DNA of 64,000 nucleotides, taken from NCBI GenBank assembly GCA_023374045.1, contig CM041777.1, positions 111,565,588 to 111,629,587 on the forward strand. The letters are read 5' to 3'. The position numbers and the translations under genes are program-made. This document shows, piece after piece, positions 36,235-47,639 of this stretch. Within the stretch, counting starts at the first letter, position 1. Each line of letters starts with the position of its first letter. A model generated the notes under the pieces. The model made no database searches and had not been told where the DNA came from. It saw nothing but the letters and a program-made list of their open reading frames with translations. This DNA is from Limonium bicolor. Taxonomy: Eukaryota > Streptophyta > Magnoliopsida > Caryophyllales > Plumbaginaceae.

Positions 36235-38783
36235 AGATTTTTTTTTATTTTCTTTCTGATTCGCAAAGGGAGTTTGTGCTATTTTGTAATCTTATGTTAG
36301 ATTGTCTATGACATTCTCCTTATGTCATTATGTTAGCTTGAGGAAGGAGGGTTACAATTGTCTTCTTCCTTGTTGTTATTTAATTAATTCCATAAGAGAG
36401 AGACTTATTAAAACTATTTTTTTTCCCCTCTCACTCATTCTAACTCACGTTCAATTATTCCTCCTTCCACTACCCTGACGGTTCCCTCGACGTTCTCATC
36501 GCTCTCAACTTCTCCTCCCTTTGCTCATCTTCTTCTTCAGTTTCTTTTGATTAATAATCGCTGGAGGTCTGTAGATGGAATTATGTGCGTCCGTCAGTCG
36601 TCTGTCAGGTTGGTTTGTAGATTCCGATTTCGTTCTTCATCGAGTCTTCCTCTCCTCTTTTCTGATTTGGTTTTGTATTTTGGGAGCGGTTCAATTCGAG
36701 GGGCTGACGTTTGAGTGGAGATTCGAAGTGGGCAATTCATAGAGTCCGCCAGAGATGGCTTAGCTACGGATGTAAGGTAGGTGGTAGATGGATTCGGTTG
36801 TGTGCGTTCACCCACGGGGGTTTTGGTTCCGTTGTTTTCCGTATATGTTTGTGTGGTTTCTGATTTGTGGTAATTTGTGTGTGTTCCGGATTTGTTTTGA
36901 TGCGTTAAACCCCGTGGGATTTGTATTTGTTTTGCGTATTTTGATATGTAAGTATATTTTGACAATGGCGAATCTACCTCTGTGATTCCCTTCTGTTTTG
37001 TGAACTCTGAGTGCTTTCGGTTTAAGAGTTTCGATTCTGCAAATTAAATCATTTGATTGACTTCGTGTGTGTGTTTATTCTGTCTGTGTTACTGCTGTTC
37101 AATGGCTTAAACCCCCAAGATTGTTTTCTGAAAGTGTGTGTCGATTGGGACTGTTTTGTTGCTTCAGTTCGTGTTAATCCGCTTCTGTTTGCTGATTTCT
37201 GTACTTGTCCGAACTTCCGTCCGAACTTGGAAGTTCGGACAGGTCTCTGTTGCGTTTTATTTTTTTCGAGCTTTTGAGGTGTCCGAACTTCTGTCCGAAC
37301 TTTGAAGTTCGGACACCTCTATTTTCTGAAATCAAACGAGCTTCGAAGCCGGACTTCACCACGTAAGTTTTCCGAAAAAAACTGTCCGAACTTAGTCCGA
37401 ACTTCGAAGTTCGGACAGCTTGTTTTTCCTCTCTGTTTTCGCTTCGACTTGTGTCCGAGCTTCGAAGCTAGGACACAAGTTCGGACATGTCTTGTTTTCG
37501 TCATAACTTGCTCGTTTGAGCTCCGTTTTGAGTGCCGTTTGCGCGTTGGATTCCTCTTTCCAAGTACTATCTGTTTATACATGTTTGAGCACTTGGTTAT
37601 GTGTCTTCTGATTTTGTAGCCTTCAACAAGCTTCTGAATTCTGTAACTTCGGTTTGGGGGGTGGATTGCCCTTCTGATTTCTCAGTTTTATATCTGCTCT
37701 GGTGCAATGGTTGCACATATGCTTATTGTTTTAAGCTTCTGTTTTGGGACCTAGTTATCTCCATGTCTGAGCCTTTGGATGGCTGGTTTCGCTGTCTCGT
37801 AGCGCGCTATGTAGGATATCCTTCTGTTTCACGGGTGATGTTCCCCGTTCTGTTCAGGGTGTTTACACCTGTTCTGTTACGAGTGAGGTTTCCTCGTTTG
37901 TTCACGAGCTGGTTGCTCGTTCTGTCTGTATGCTCTGATGCTAGTGTCCCACTTCCGTTGTGTTCTGTTCAGCTTTTGTCTGTTTCCGCTGCTCTGGTAT
38001 TTGGCAGACTGCTGTGTGCTTTCTGTCCTTTGAACGCCTCTGTTTGTTTTGTACTGCTTCCGCCTGCCCTGTCTGTTTACAAACTTAGATAGGCTGCAGT
38101 GTGCTTCCTGTCTGTTGAGGATTTCTGATTTGTAAAGTGCTCTACTTCGTCTGCTCTCTATCTGTATTTGATTTGAGACGGTCTGCTGTGTGCTTACTGT
38201 CTTCTGCTAAGTTCTGGATTTTCTAAGCTTCTGATTTTGTTAAGCTTCTGATTTCGTCGAGCTTTCAGCTTCAGCTTACCTTCTACTTTTGAGTATGTTT
38301 TGACCACGCTTAGCTCCTTCTGCTTTAGACTTTGTCTATTTGAAAGACTTCTGCTTCGTCTCTGTTTTCGCTCTGGCTAAGCGCTTTGGTATATGTATAT
38401 ATTGGTATGTTCAATTATGTTTTGAGCGTGCTCAGCTGATGAAGTTTATCACCTGCTGAGCAATAGTTTTGCTCACCCCTATCTCCGTCTGATTTGCAGG
38501 TTTTAGTTCGTGCTTGGAGATTCAGCTTTTACATTTCGTTTTGGCATTTGAGTTTTGTATTCAGCTTGTTGGCCATGGTGCCCAGTTGTAATTAGATTGT
38601 ACATTGTATTTCAGGTTGGCTTCCGCCTGTGTATTGTAAAGATGTGTTGTAATTGTGTATTGATCAATATATGAGTTTCAGTTCTGTTTTGGGAATTTGT
38701 TAGTGTAGCCTTGCGTGTCTTAGGTAATAAGCGCGCGGCGTGTGTAACGGTCTCTCAACCAGGGTGGTTTTGGGGTCGTTACA
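36235..38783 (+). mobile_element. Solo LTR, 2,549 bp, TSD ACCTT
   Basis: Begins TGTTATGCCCAGATTT and ends GGGGTCGTTACA, flanked exactly by ACCTT at 36230-36234 and 38784-38788. TG...CA ends, a 5-bp duplication and the absence of any gag-pol sequence identify a solo LTR formed by recombination. Near 38450 it has the CTGAGCAATAGTTTTGCTCA / GATTTGCAGGT pattern seen late in Tekay-type Gypsy LTRs. The interior is T-rich with a palindrome cluster at 37200-37500. The long open frames in it are by-products of composition. Confidence 0.85.
37200..37500. repeat. Palindrome cluster GTCCGAACTT / AAGTTCGGAC
   Basis: At about 37207, 37280, 37383 and 37452 the sequence carries GTCCGAACTT, often twice, followed within a few bases by AAGTTCGGAC, so each can fold into a perfect or near-perfect stem. 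The last copy is variant (GTCCGAGCTTCGAAGCT then AAGTTCGGAC). Located in the middle of the solo LTR. Confidence 0.85.
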
Positions 38784-39400
38784 ACCTTCCTTGACTATTT
38801 ATCGGTCTTCTTCTTCATTAAAATATTTACAGCTATGGTTAGACAGTGATAAAATATTATTAAGCATATATATGTCATATATAAACAGACTAATCCAATA
38901 TAAGATAAGGTAGTTATATATAAGTTTAATCATTAACCACAACTATGAATATTTTAAAAAAGAAGACTGATAAATAGCCAAGGAATGTCAAAATGATAAG
39001 AAAAAAATTAATTTATTTATGTTTAACTTCAATAATTATTAATTTTATTTCATCGTATATGTGGTTTAGTAATTTTTTATTATAACTTTTTCACTTAATT
39101 ATGTTTTGTAATTATTTATATTTTTGTGTTATTTTTTTTGTAAAAATTCATAATATACATTTGAATAAAAAAGTGGCATATTTTGAACTTGAAACCTGAT
39201 CTACAATATCAGGGATAAATATTCATTATTCATGGTTATTTCACTAAATAGGGTGTATTGTAATTTAAAAACTTTTAGGGATATATGAAGAACTGGTTTT
39301 AAAATCAGGTTATATAGCTAATTATGAATATTCTAGGGGTATACTATGAATATTTACTCCTTTTTGAAGTGTATCTATACGTCGGTGTTGTGTTAACGCG

Positions 39401-39860
39401 GGGGATGGGAGAAGAGGCACGTGAAAAGGGAAGAAGAACGGGGCAAAAGCGAGAAAGACACAGGAAAAGACAGGAAAAAAAACGGCGAACGAGCTCGAAA
39501 CACACAGAGGGGGGAGGAACACGAAATATAATAGTAACTAACGGTATAATATTAATATATTTTAAATTTATATTTGTAAGTAATAAAATTTTAAATTTAA
39601 ATTTTATAGTATATTCAACCAATAATATCCTTTGGCGATTTCGACTTTTGTCTTTTTCTTCTTTTGTCTTTTTGTAAAAATTAAAATTTTGTAGTTTATT
39701 AAATATATATATGTCCAAATAAGATAAATTTTACACCGTTCTTCATTATATTTCGAGTTTTTCAAAATAACACACAACATGAATATGTTGATAAATTTAA
39801 AACTTTATATTTTTGTATGTACATTTGTTTTAAGATTCCTTGTGAAAATAAATAAAATAC
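39401..39860. other. Intergenic, no gene seen
   Basis: A short purine-rich block (39405-39530) followed by AT-rich sequence. No motif is recognised. Confidence 0.4.
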
Positions 39861-40117
39861 TGTTGTAACACTGAGAGAATAGAAGAAAGATAGAAGACAA
39901 GATAGACGTAAATTGTTATATATCATTTCATCCCATTGTGCGTCTATATATAGTACATAATACATAACTGTTACTGAACCTTTGAGTGGAAGGAATACGA
40001 AATATCAAAAGACTTATAATGAAGAGTTTGGGAGGTTACGGGGTTACACAAATGAAGAGTCTAAGATAGACAAAAGGGTGATTAGATATACATCCAATAA
40101 TTACATTATTTATAACA
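39861..40117 (-). mobile_element. Copia 3' LTR (minus strand), 257 bp
   Basis: Read on the minus strand it begins TGTTATAAATAATG and ends TGTTACAACA. It is immediately preceded on that strand by the polypurine tract AAGGGGGAG (plus-strand 40118-40126) and, further upstream, by the Copia RNase H end. A homologous copy lies at 914-1158. Confidence 0.85.
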
Positions 40118-40232
40118 CTCCCCCTTGGATGTACATCCTACTGCCTCATTAAAAACCTTGCCAGGAAAAACCCATTAGGACAAAATCCATGGTCAAGGAA
40201 AAAAGAGTACAGTCTAAATGTTTCTCTCCCCC

Positions 40233-40700
40233 TTAATTTAACAGAATGCCTCTTCGATGTTGCATACCAATATCACGAACGAGCTTCTTAAAGATTCTTG
40301 AAGGAAGTGATTTGGTAAATAAATCAGCTACTCGACAAACCGAATCTTGCGAACATCGAGAATACCTTTGGTCTGAAGCTGATGAGTTGAAAAAAACTTT
40401 GGTGATATATGTTTGGTTCGATCACCTTTGATGTATCCTTCCCTTATTTGTGCAATGCATGCGGCATTATCCTCGTCGTATATCACTATCGGCGTCTCTT
40501 GATCTGACTGAAGACCACAAGAACTTAAAATATGGTGGATAACTGATCTGAGCCATACACATTCTCTTCCTGTTTCGTATAGAGCTATCAGCTTGGCATG
40601 AATTGATGAAGTTGCCACTGTAGTCTGCTTCATTGCACACCATGAAATGGCAGTTCCACTATGTATATATCATAGCACTCCTCTTCGTATAGATCTCATG
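40233..40700 (-). pseudogene. Copia RNase H and polyprotein C terminus
   Basis: The last domain of a Copia Pol polyprotein. The minus strand reads GTAISWCAMKQTTVATSS, LIALYETGRECVWLRSVIHH, YDEDNAACIAQIREGYIKGD and RTKHISPKFF, all conserved in plant Copia RNase H (the catalytic Asp in DNAA is present). A 1-nt frame change near 40330 is followed by VADLFTKSLPSRIFKKLVRD and a stop at 40233-40235, just before the polypurine tract. A stop also lies upstream of GTAISW, and reverse transcriptase is not found beyond 40700, so the element is internally deleted. Confidence 0.85.
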
Positions 40701-40739
40701 ATAGAATCCTCATTAAAATTTTGCTCAGGAAACCCTGTG

Positions 40740-43700
40740 ATGTAAAAACTAAAAGAAAGGAGAAAACATAACCACATAAAGATTCTCCCCCTGAATTTGA
40801 CATATATGAATGTATGCCAACATTCATTCTATTAATATGTCATCAATCATCATCTTATCGTTGATGAAGAGGGATAACTATGGTGAAATATGTTTGGTGA
40901 GAAACATCACCTTACCAAATGGTAAATCCTATATCACCATTAAATCATTCACAAGTATAACATATATAGTGGATTCTTGACCTGAGCTTCACACATTTTT
41001 TTCTAGTATGATAAATTTGTGTGGTCCAATTTGCTCCCAAGGTCTATTTGATATTCTCATAAGAGAAATATCCTTTTACTGGTCATGCATTATCAGCATA
41101 ACTTCATATACATGAGCCTAGTGCAAACAAATAATGCACTCTCAAGTAATTGAACGTAATATCCACATATATGCCCTCTTAGTGGCTTACGCCATACTCT
41201 TGGCTCATTTGATATATCAATATATAAGATTTTATGACTTTATACCATTCGATTATGGTTTAGATGGTCATTCAAGTCACCATTAATCATATAAAACATA
41301 AGATCGTTAGAGAAAAACATTCTCAAGATTTTCTTCGAATACCGATTCCTGGGAATTCATATGTTCACATTACACTCTCTTTGAGAGTTTAGATCTTTTT
41401 CAATGGATACACATAAATTAACATGGTGCTTAAATTTCTTTAAAAGTTTATAGCTCTTTTACCAAGGGCTAAACACCTTTTTCAAGGGTTCACTATTTTC
41501 CACGAAAGTTCATCGCTCCTTTTTCAAGGGCTCGATACCTTTTTCAAGGGTCTACTATCTTCCACCTTTACAATATTACAACTCCTTTATCTAATAGGAG
41601 GAACACGTTCATTTCTCATTACGAGGTGGATTATAACATCTTATATGCACAACCCTAGTGCATTATCATGCTAGCATCACACGCTTTGGCATGTTTATGA
41701 TTTGTCTTTATCAACTATTAGAAGTCATATTTCGCACTTCCTTCACTCTTGGAATATATCATTTTGGCACTTTCTTCCCCCTTTCAAGGGTCTGAACTCT
41801 TCTTTTGAGGGTTCGAATCTTGAAACTCCTAATTTCCCTTTTCCTTCTATGTCATTTGGCATATATGTCCCCCTTTCGAGAGACTAGACTCCTCTTTCAA
41901 TGGTCCAAACTCCTCTTTTGAGGGTTAAAATTTTTCCTAATTTGCATTTTCCTGTTGTGTCATTTTGGCATATTCGTCCCCCTTTCGAAGGACTGAACTC
42001 CTCTTTCGAGGGTTCGAACTCCTCTTTCGAGGGTCCGAACTCCTCTTTCGAGGGTCCGAACTCCTCTTTCGAGGGTTCTTTGGATCCCAAGGGTCGACCA
42101 CGCCTCCAGCGTACTTGGGATTCACTTTTCATACCGGTTGTCTCCCACGCTTCTAACCGAGCTGGGATATTCGTAGCTAGTGTATATATGATCGTGTTAC
42201 TTTATTCATATCTATGAACACATCAATTAGTTGCAACATTTTCCAAATGAATTATTCTTTGAACCTCTAGTTCAGTTTACTTTGTCATGCATGACATAAT
42301 TCATAGTCCATTAACATTTGGTTAAGGATATTCAAGCTAGAGACAACCGCTTTCTAATTTGACATCTTAAAAATTCATAAGCATCTTGGAGACTCATACT
42401 TCCCAGAAGCATGGTTGTAGCAACATTCAATATGTGCTTGCTTTTGTAATCTTTCAATAAGGCACAATTGATTTTACTGATAAGACTTTGCGTCAAATAT
42501 CAAAACATATATCATTCCCCCCCTAAAGTTGAGAATTCTTAAGAACTAACGAACTTCATTATTCTCGACTTTCCTTTTTTTTGTAACCCTTTTGATATTT
42601 TTTTAATGGGGGAGGTATAGACACAAACCTAATTGTCTAACCTTTTTTCTTTGCTATACAAAATTAACGACTTAATAAGGTCGTTCTTAGTGGGAGTATA
42701 AGTTACTCAATACCACTATTTTTTCAAGTTTCATATTATCCATCTTTATCTCAAAAACACATGGATAATTTCATTATAGCTAGATTTTTTTTAAATCAAT
42801 AGTCCAATGAATACAATACTTCATGTGACCATTATTTGATGTATCAAACATCATATATATATATCAAAGGTGCACATGGTAATTTTTCCTTCCATAATCA
42901 ATCCATGATATTTCAAGGGGGGTATAAGAATTCTTATCCACTTCATTTTGAATGATCTCGATGTCACCCGAGTAAGAACCTGGAAGTTCTTGGTAGTTTA
43001 GAAAACTAGTGATTCGACATCACTTTTCTCACGAATGACCCATTTTTCTGTTTCACATATAATGAATATTTTATTGTACACTAACCGCACGTTAGTGATC
43101 CCCTTTTTGCTTTTGGGCTTTATGGGATTGGATTTTACGTTATATCAACTTATATAACTTGGCACATTTTATGCTTGTTTTCCCATCATACGAGCATACT
43201 TTGTCATTAAATAAGTGCATCTTCAATGTTTATTCTTATTCCCTTAAGGAACATAATGAAGAGCTTTTAAAATTCATGGCTCACAAGAGCAAGCTCCCAT
43301 TCTTTATAGCCTCTTATAGACTATAGAGCTGTATATAAAACATTTTCAGGTGTGCATTATAGCACTATCAATAAATTATGACTCTTTGTCATTCAATCAC
43401 TTACAACATGCTCGTAAATTTATTATAGATTTCAAAGATGGTTCAACGGACTATATTTTATTCCTTTTGAGTACCATGAATAACCAATACCAAAAGCATG
43501 GTTATAAAATATATCAAAATTCATGTACTCGAGTGCGTCTTTCGCATTTTATAAATATGTACTAAGGATGATACCTTAACATTTTTCATCAATAATAGCA
43601 TCATCTCAACAATATCCTTCATGGAAATGTAACAGTCTACCATGATGTCAATTGCACACAATTTCCTTTTTACATGGTCCAACCATGTACGGATGTACAA

Positions 43701-44417
43701 TATTCCGTCATAGATTATAACATCTTTTACAATCAACCTTTACAAGATAAAATGGTCATTTTCATAAGCTAACTCAAGCTTTTAGTTCCCATATCATCAA
43801 TGATCTTACATATAGATCTTCCAAAATCAACCTCAAGCTCGACTTATTTCATAATCATGCATGATACACAGTAGCATTTCAGAGCTTGAGTCGAAAATTC
43901 ATTGGGAAATCTCTTTAATTTTCCAATAATAATCCTCAAATGTAACTCCTCAATGGTTACTTAGGAGACCATGTAACTTATACCAAAGTTACTTTGTATA
44001 GAGTTATTTTTAACTCTTTAAAATCTATCTAGCTCTCCAAGAGCTTTTACAATTGGTCCAATCTTATATCAAATGTGGATCATTTTTAACATCCACCTCA
44101 AATGCATAGTCATGCATGAGGGAAAAATAATTTATCATTCTCAACCTTCAATGTAATTTTCTTGCACGATAGAGTATAAGGATCTTACAGCTCTCAACCT
44201 CAAGAGCATGATTTCACGAGAGAGAAATATTACACTCTAATGCTCAACCTCCAATGCTTGTATACAATCGAATAACATGATCCTTTTATTTTATTTTTCT
44301 CTAGTGTACTCATCTTGCACGAGAACCTATACGGATCTTATAATCTTGAACCTCAAGTGCATTCATTTTTCATGAGGAAGTATTACGATTTTACCTCAAA
44401 TGTTAGCGTCTGCACGA
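40740..44417. other. AT-rich repetitive sequence, no gene seen
   Basis: Expected to hold the Copia gag-pol, but no Gag, protease, integrase or reverse transcriptase motif is visible on either strand. It contains CCCCC-rich spots (GATTCTCCCCCTG at about 40783; CATTCCCCCCCTAAAG at about 42516) that would be polypurine-like on the minus strand, a minisatellite at 41450-42085, and loosely repeated CAACCTCAA and ATGCATAGTCATGCATGA-like phrases at 43780-44350. Confidence 0.4.
41450..42085. repeat. Minisatellite, ~20-21 bp unit CTCCTCTTTCGAGGGTTCGAA
   Basis: Four nearly perfect tandem units at about 41994-42077, with scattered variants from 41450 on (TTTTTCAAGGGCTCGATAC, CCTTTCAAGGGTCTGAAC). Each unit contains the near-palindrome CTTTCGAGGG. 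Open frames here simply translate the repeat. Confidence 0.85.
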
Positions 44418-44917
44418 NNNNNNNNNNNNNNNNNNNNNNNNNNNNNNNNNNNNNNNNNNNNNNNNNNNNNNNNNNNNNNNNNNNNNNNNNNNNNNNNNNN
44501 NNNNNNNNNNNNNNNNNNNNNNNNNNNNNNNNNNNNNNNNNNNNNNNNNNNNNNNNNNNNNNNNNNNNNNNNNNNNNNNNNNNNNNNNNNNNNNNNNNNN
44601 NNNNNNNNNNNNNNNNNNNNNNNNNNNNNNNNNNNNNNNNNNNNNNNNNNNNNNNNNNNNNNNNNNNNNNNNNNNNNNNNNNNNNNNNNNNNNNNNNNNN
44701 NNNNNNNNNNNNNNNNNNNNNNNNNNNNNNNNNNNNNNNNNNNNNNNNNNNNNNNNNNNNNNNNNNNNNNNNNNNNNNNNNNNNNNNNNNNNNNNNNNNN
44801 NNNNNNNNNNNNNNNNNNNNNNNNNNNNNNNNNNNNNNNNNNNNNNNNNNNNNNNNNNNNNNNNNNNNNNNNNNNNNNNNNNNNNNNNNNNNNNNNNNNN
44901 NNNNNNNNNNNNNNNNN
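44418..44917. other. Assembly gap (500 N)
   Basis: Exactly 500 N, a placeholder of unknown true length. Frames crossing it are artefacts. Confidence 1.
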
Positions 44918-45107
44918 TTATGTTTTTTAGAATGAGCATGTATTACATACTTTTATACAAGTGAATCTATTCATTCACAAAATAAATCTTCTTAAATAAT
45001 AAAATGTTTACCCTACTCAATATAAGATGGTGGTCAACCTTTGACGACTAACACGTTAAAGAAGCTAATACCGTCAAAGAGCTAGTAAGGTTCAAAGTAA
45101 CCACCAC

Positions 45108-45287
45108 CAGTAGCGGACCCAGAACTTTGTTTAGGGGGGGCAAAAAATTTTTTGACAATATTGTTCTTTAAAACATTATCTTTATTTTGTATTTTTCAAA
45201 AATTTATAAGAGCATTTTACAAATTTTCAAAAGTTCGGAGGGGGGGGGGGGGGGGGCCCCCCGGCCCCCTCTCTACGTCCGCCACTG
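45108..45287. mobile_element. hAT-type MITE, 180 bp, 8-bp TSD
   Basis: Starts CAGTAGCGGAC and ends GTCCGCCACTG, an inverted repeat with one mismatch, flanked exactly by ACCACCAC at 45100-45107 and 45288-45295. An 8-bp duplication with CAGTGGCGGA-like ends fits hAT. The interior holds a run of 16 G (45241-45256) followed by six C. No coding capacity. Confidence 0.85.
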
Positions 45288-45500
45288 ACCACCACCCAAG
45301 AAAAAATCCATCCCTCTATCTAACCACCCATGAAAAGAAAAAAACCTACCCTCAAATGTATTGTAGGAAAGTTAATGTAAGTGTAAAATAAACATAAAAA
45401 GATACCCTAAACCTTGAAAGACACTAGGATGAGTAAACAGTCGAAAATGCTAAACATGTGATAAGCGTCGTTGATAAGCGCTAATTATATATACTTTTAC

Positions 45501-46804
45501 TAGACCTGGCAATTGGGTCGCTGGGTCGGGTTGATATCAACCCTAACCCAGCCCATTTAAAATATCATCAACCCATGCCCAACCCAAAAATGGATGGGTC
45601 AGAAAATCATGACCCTAACCAACCCGTTAAAAATCCTTCAACCCTAACCCAACCCACCCAACCCATTTTTTAAGCATGCAATAATTTAGACAGATTAGGA
45701 GCAGACTTTAATAAAAATCCAAAAAACATCCAGTGTTTAACTAATTAGGATGAAACAAAAGGAAGATAAGTAATCTTGCTTGATCGATCCAACTTTAAAA
45801 CGAATTTCATGTTATGCAAAGAATGTAAAAGTACTACACCAATTTCTCATGAATAGAATAACACGTACTTTTTCCATAAGTTATATTTTATCAATCTGAG
45901 CAATAAGCTCTGCCACTATTGAGGAGGAATCCTATCTAGATATGCACATGATCCTAGTGCCCTTAATAAAGAGGGAACGAAAAATGAAAATCTTCATTAT
46001 GCATTAGAGAAATACTAAAGACAAATCTTCTAAAGTTAGAAATAATTTATAAACTGAGAGCTCAAAGCCTCAAACTATGACTAATAGTTTTAAAAATAAT
46101 TACACCTGTTTTAAAATGAGTGCTCATTCCTGAGAAAGTAAAATCACAATCACTTAATCGTTACCAACAGTTAAGGAACTTCTATGCAGCACGCTATCCG
46201 TATTGTTGGCTTCAGAATTCACTGAGAGGTCTATAATCAAGATCATACTTAAAAAAATACATATTCCTACTTTTGTTCACCATTCTAGAAAATCTAAACA
46301 TACATATGTTCTCAAGAACACCTATGGCAGTGAGAATAAGAAAAACAAACCTGGGAAGAAATGAAGAGCGACATAGAATGAACAACGACGTAGAGAAGAA
46401 AAATGGATGTGAGTCTACAAGACGAGAGTATTTGAGTTTTCAACATTATGTTAAGGTCTGGTTGGGCCCTGTTTGATATGCAGCTGGTTAGGCCGTTTGT
46501 TTAGTTAAAAGTATGTGATATTATTAAGGGTGGGATAGTCCAACTGCACTTCGGCTTAAGGCTAAGGTAGTTTCATCTGAAAATAATATATATATAATTG
46601 TGAATTAATTATTAACAAATATATTTTCGGGTTTCGGGTTGGGTCATGGGTTATGATCTCTACCTAACCCAACCCCCACAAAAATTAGCTTATTACCCTA
46701 AACCCAACCCACCCAAAAATAGAATGGGTCAATCATTAAGACCCTAACCCGCAAAAATATGGTAGGGTTCGGGTTGGTTTGGGTTGGGTCAAATGCCAGG
46801 TCTA
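45501..46804. mobile_element. Non-autonomous hAT-like element, 1.3 kb
   Basis: Starts TAGACCTGGCAATTGGGTC and ends with the complement-like TCAAATGCCAGGTCTA. The flanks ATACTTTTAC and TACTTTTTAC differ by one T, so an approximately 8-bp duplication is likely but imperfect. Subterminal regions are dense in AACCCAACCC/GGGTTGGGT motifs on both sides. The centre is AT-rich with no hAT transposase motif. Confidence 0.75.
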
Positions 46805-47052
46805 TACTTTTTACTGCTAAAATTCCTTACTCTTGTTATTTTTTTCCCCCTGATTTGTGCTTAATTGAAGTTCATTCATATGTCTAAGATAATATTGTCT
46901 AAAAACAAGTTTTTTATGTTTATATGACTTAAGGATGGATACATGGGAAATTCAGAATATTTAGAAAGGAGAAAGCACAAATTGTGTACTTGTCCGGACT
47001 AGTGTCTGACCCTCCAGACCCGTGTAGCATGCGTATGACCTCTTTGCCCGAC

Positions 47053-47489
47053 TGCAATACCCTTGAGGTTTACCTCCCCACATCGATTGGAGGGAAGAAT
47101 GAACCACTCCTTATATGGGTGGGGATACCTCTCCTTGTAGTGAGGCTTTTTGGGGCTAGGAAACCCCGAGAACAAAACCGTAAGTTGCGGCAAAGCGAAC
47201 AATATCACAACAATGGGATACTGGATTGTTACAGTTGGTATCAGAGCCAGACCTAGGTCGGTGTACCGGTGGGCCCGCGAAGCGTTGGGCTCCCAAGGGG
47301 GTGGAGTGTAATACCCCTGAGGTTTACCTCCCACATCGATTGGAGGGGAGAACGAACCACTCCTTATATGGGTGGGGATACCTCTCCTTGTTGTGAGGTC
47401 TTTTGGGCTAGGAAACCCCAAGAATAAAATCGTGCGGTCTGCGAGCCAAAGCGGACAATATCGCAACAGTAGGATACTGGGTTGTTACA
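47053..47489 (+). mobile_element. Complete TRIM retrotransposon, 437 bp
   Basis: Two LTRs of 181 and 183 bp (47053-47233 and 47307-47489) both read TGYAATACCCYTGAGGTTTA at the start and GTTGTTACA or ATTGTTACA at the end. Between them are a primer-binding site for initiator tRNA-Met (TTGGTATCAGAGCC at 47235-47248) and a polypurine tract (AAGGGGGTGGAG) directly before the second LTR. There is no coding sequence, as expected of TRIMs, which depend on other elements. The flanking five bases do not match. Directly after the 3' LTR, CTTTGGAATCATC resembles a decayed primer-binding site, hinting at a former tandem LTR array. Confidence 0.9.
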
Positions 47490-47639
47490 ACTTTGGAATC
47501 ATCTTTTTATTTTGTTCGTTTCATACAGATAGAGTGAAATACCCGAATAATTATCAGCTTAAATTCGTGAAGGTTGAATTAAACTATGAGTAACAATTAT
47601 GATCATACTAAAAAAATATATATACATAGTGAATAATAA

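Larger units (their letters stand above)
35440..39400. mobile_element. Long hairpin element interrupted by a solo LTR
   Basis: If the LTR at 36235-38783 is removed, the left side (about 35440-36234 plus 38789-38880) is an imperfect inverted copy of the right side (about 38905-39400). Shared pieces include CATAATTC-CTATATACC units, a TTTTACAAAAAAAA/ATAAATAATTAC block, and TTGACTATTTATCGGTCTTC against its complement near 38965. Units of about 35 bp resembling ATTCACAATATACCCTAAAA recur three to four times on the left. No transposase is seen. It has the same layout as the element at 11080-13910. Confidence 0.6.

Noticed and set aside
37302..38092. Open frames of 105 and 163 codons
   Set aside because: They lie inside the solo LTR, are Cys/Phe/Leu-rich because of T-richness, and match no known family.
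41900..42217. Open frames with repeated SSFEGPN or RKRSSDP peptides
   Set aside because: They are translations of the 21-bp minisatellite, a multiple of three, on both strands.
44315..44939. Long open frames across 44418-44917
   Set aside because: Assembly gap of 500 N.
45520..46790. Interstitial telomeric repeat (AACCCTAACCC motifs)
   Set aside because: The motifs are mixed AACCCAACCC forms, not the regular 7-bp plant telomere repeat, and occur as subterminal repeats of the hAT-like element on both sides.
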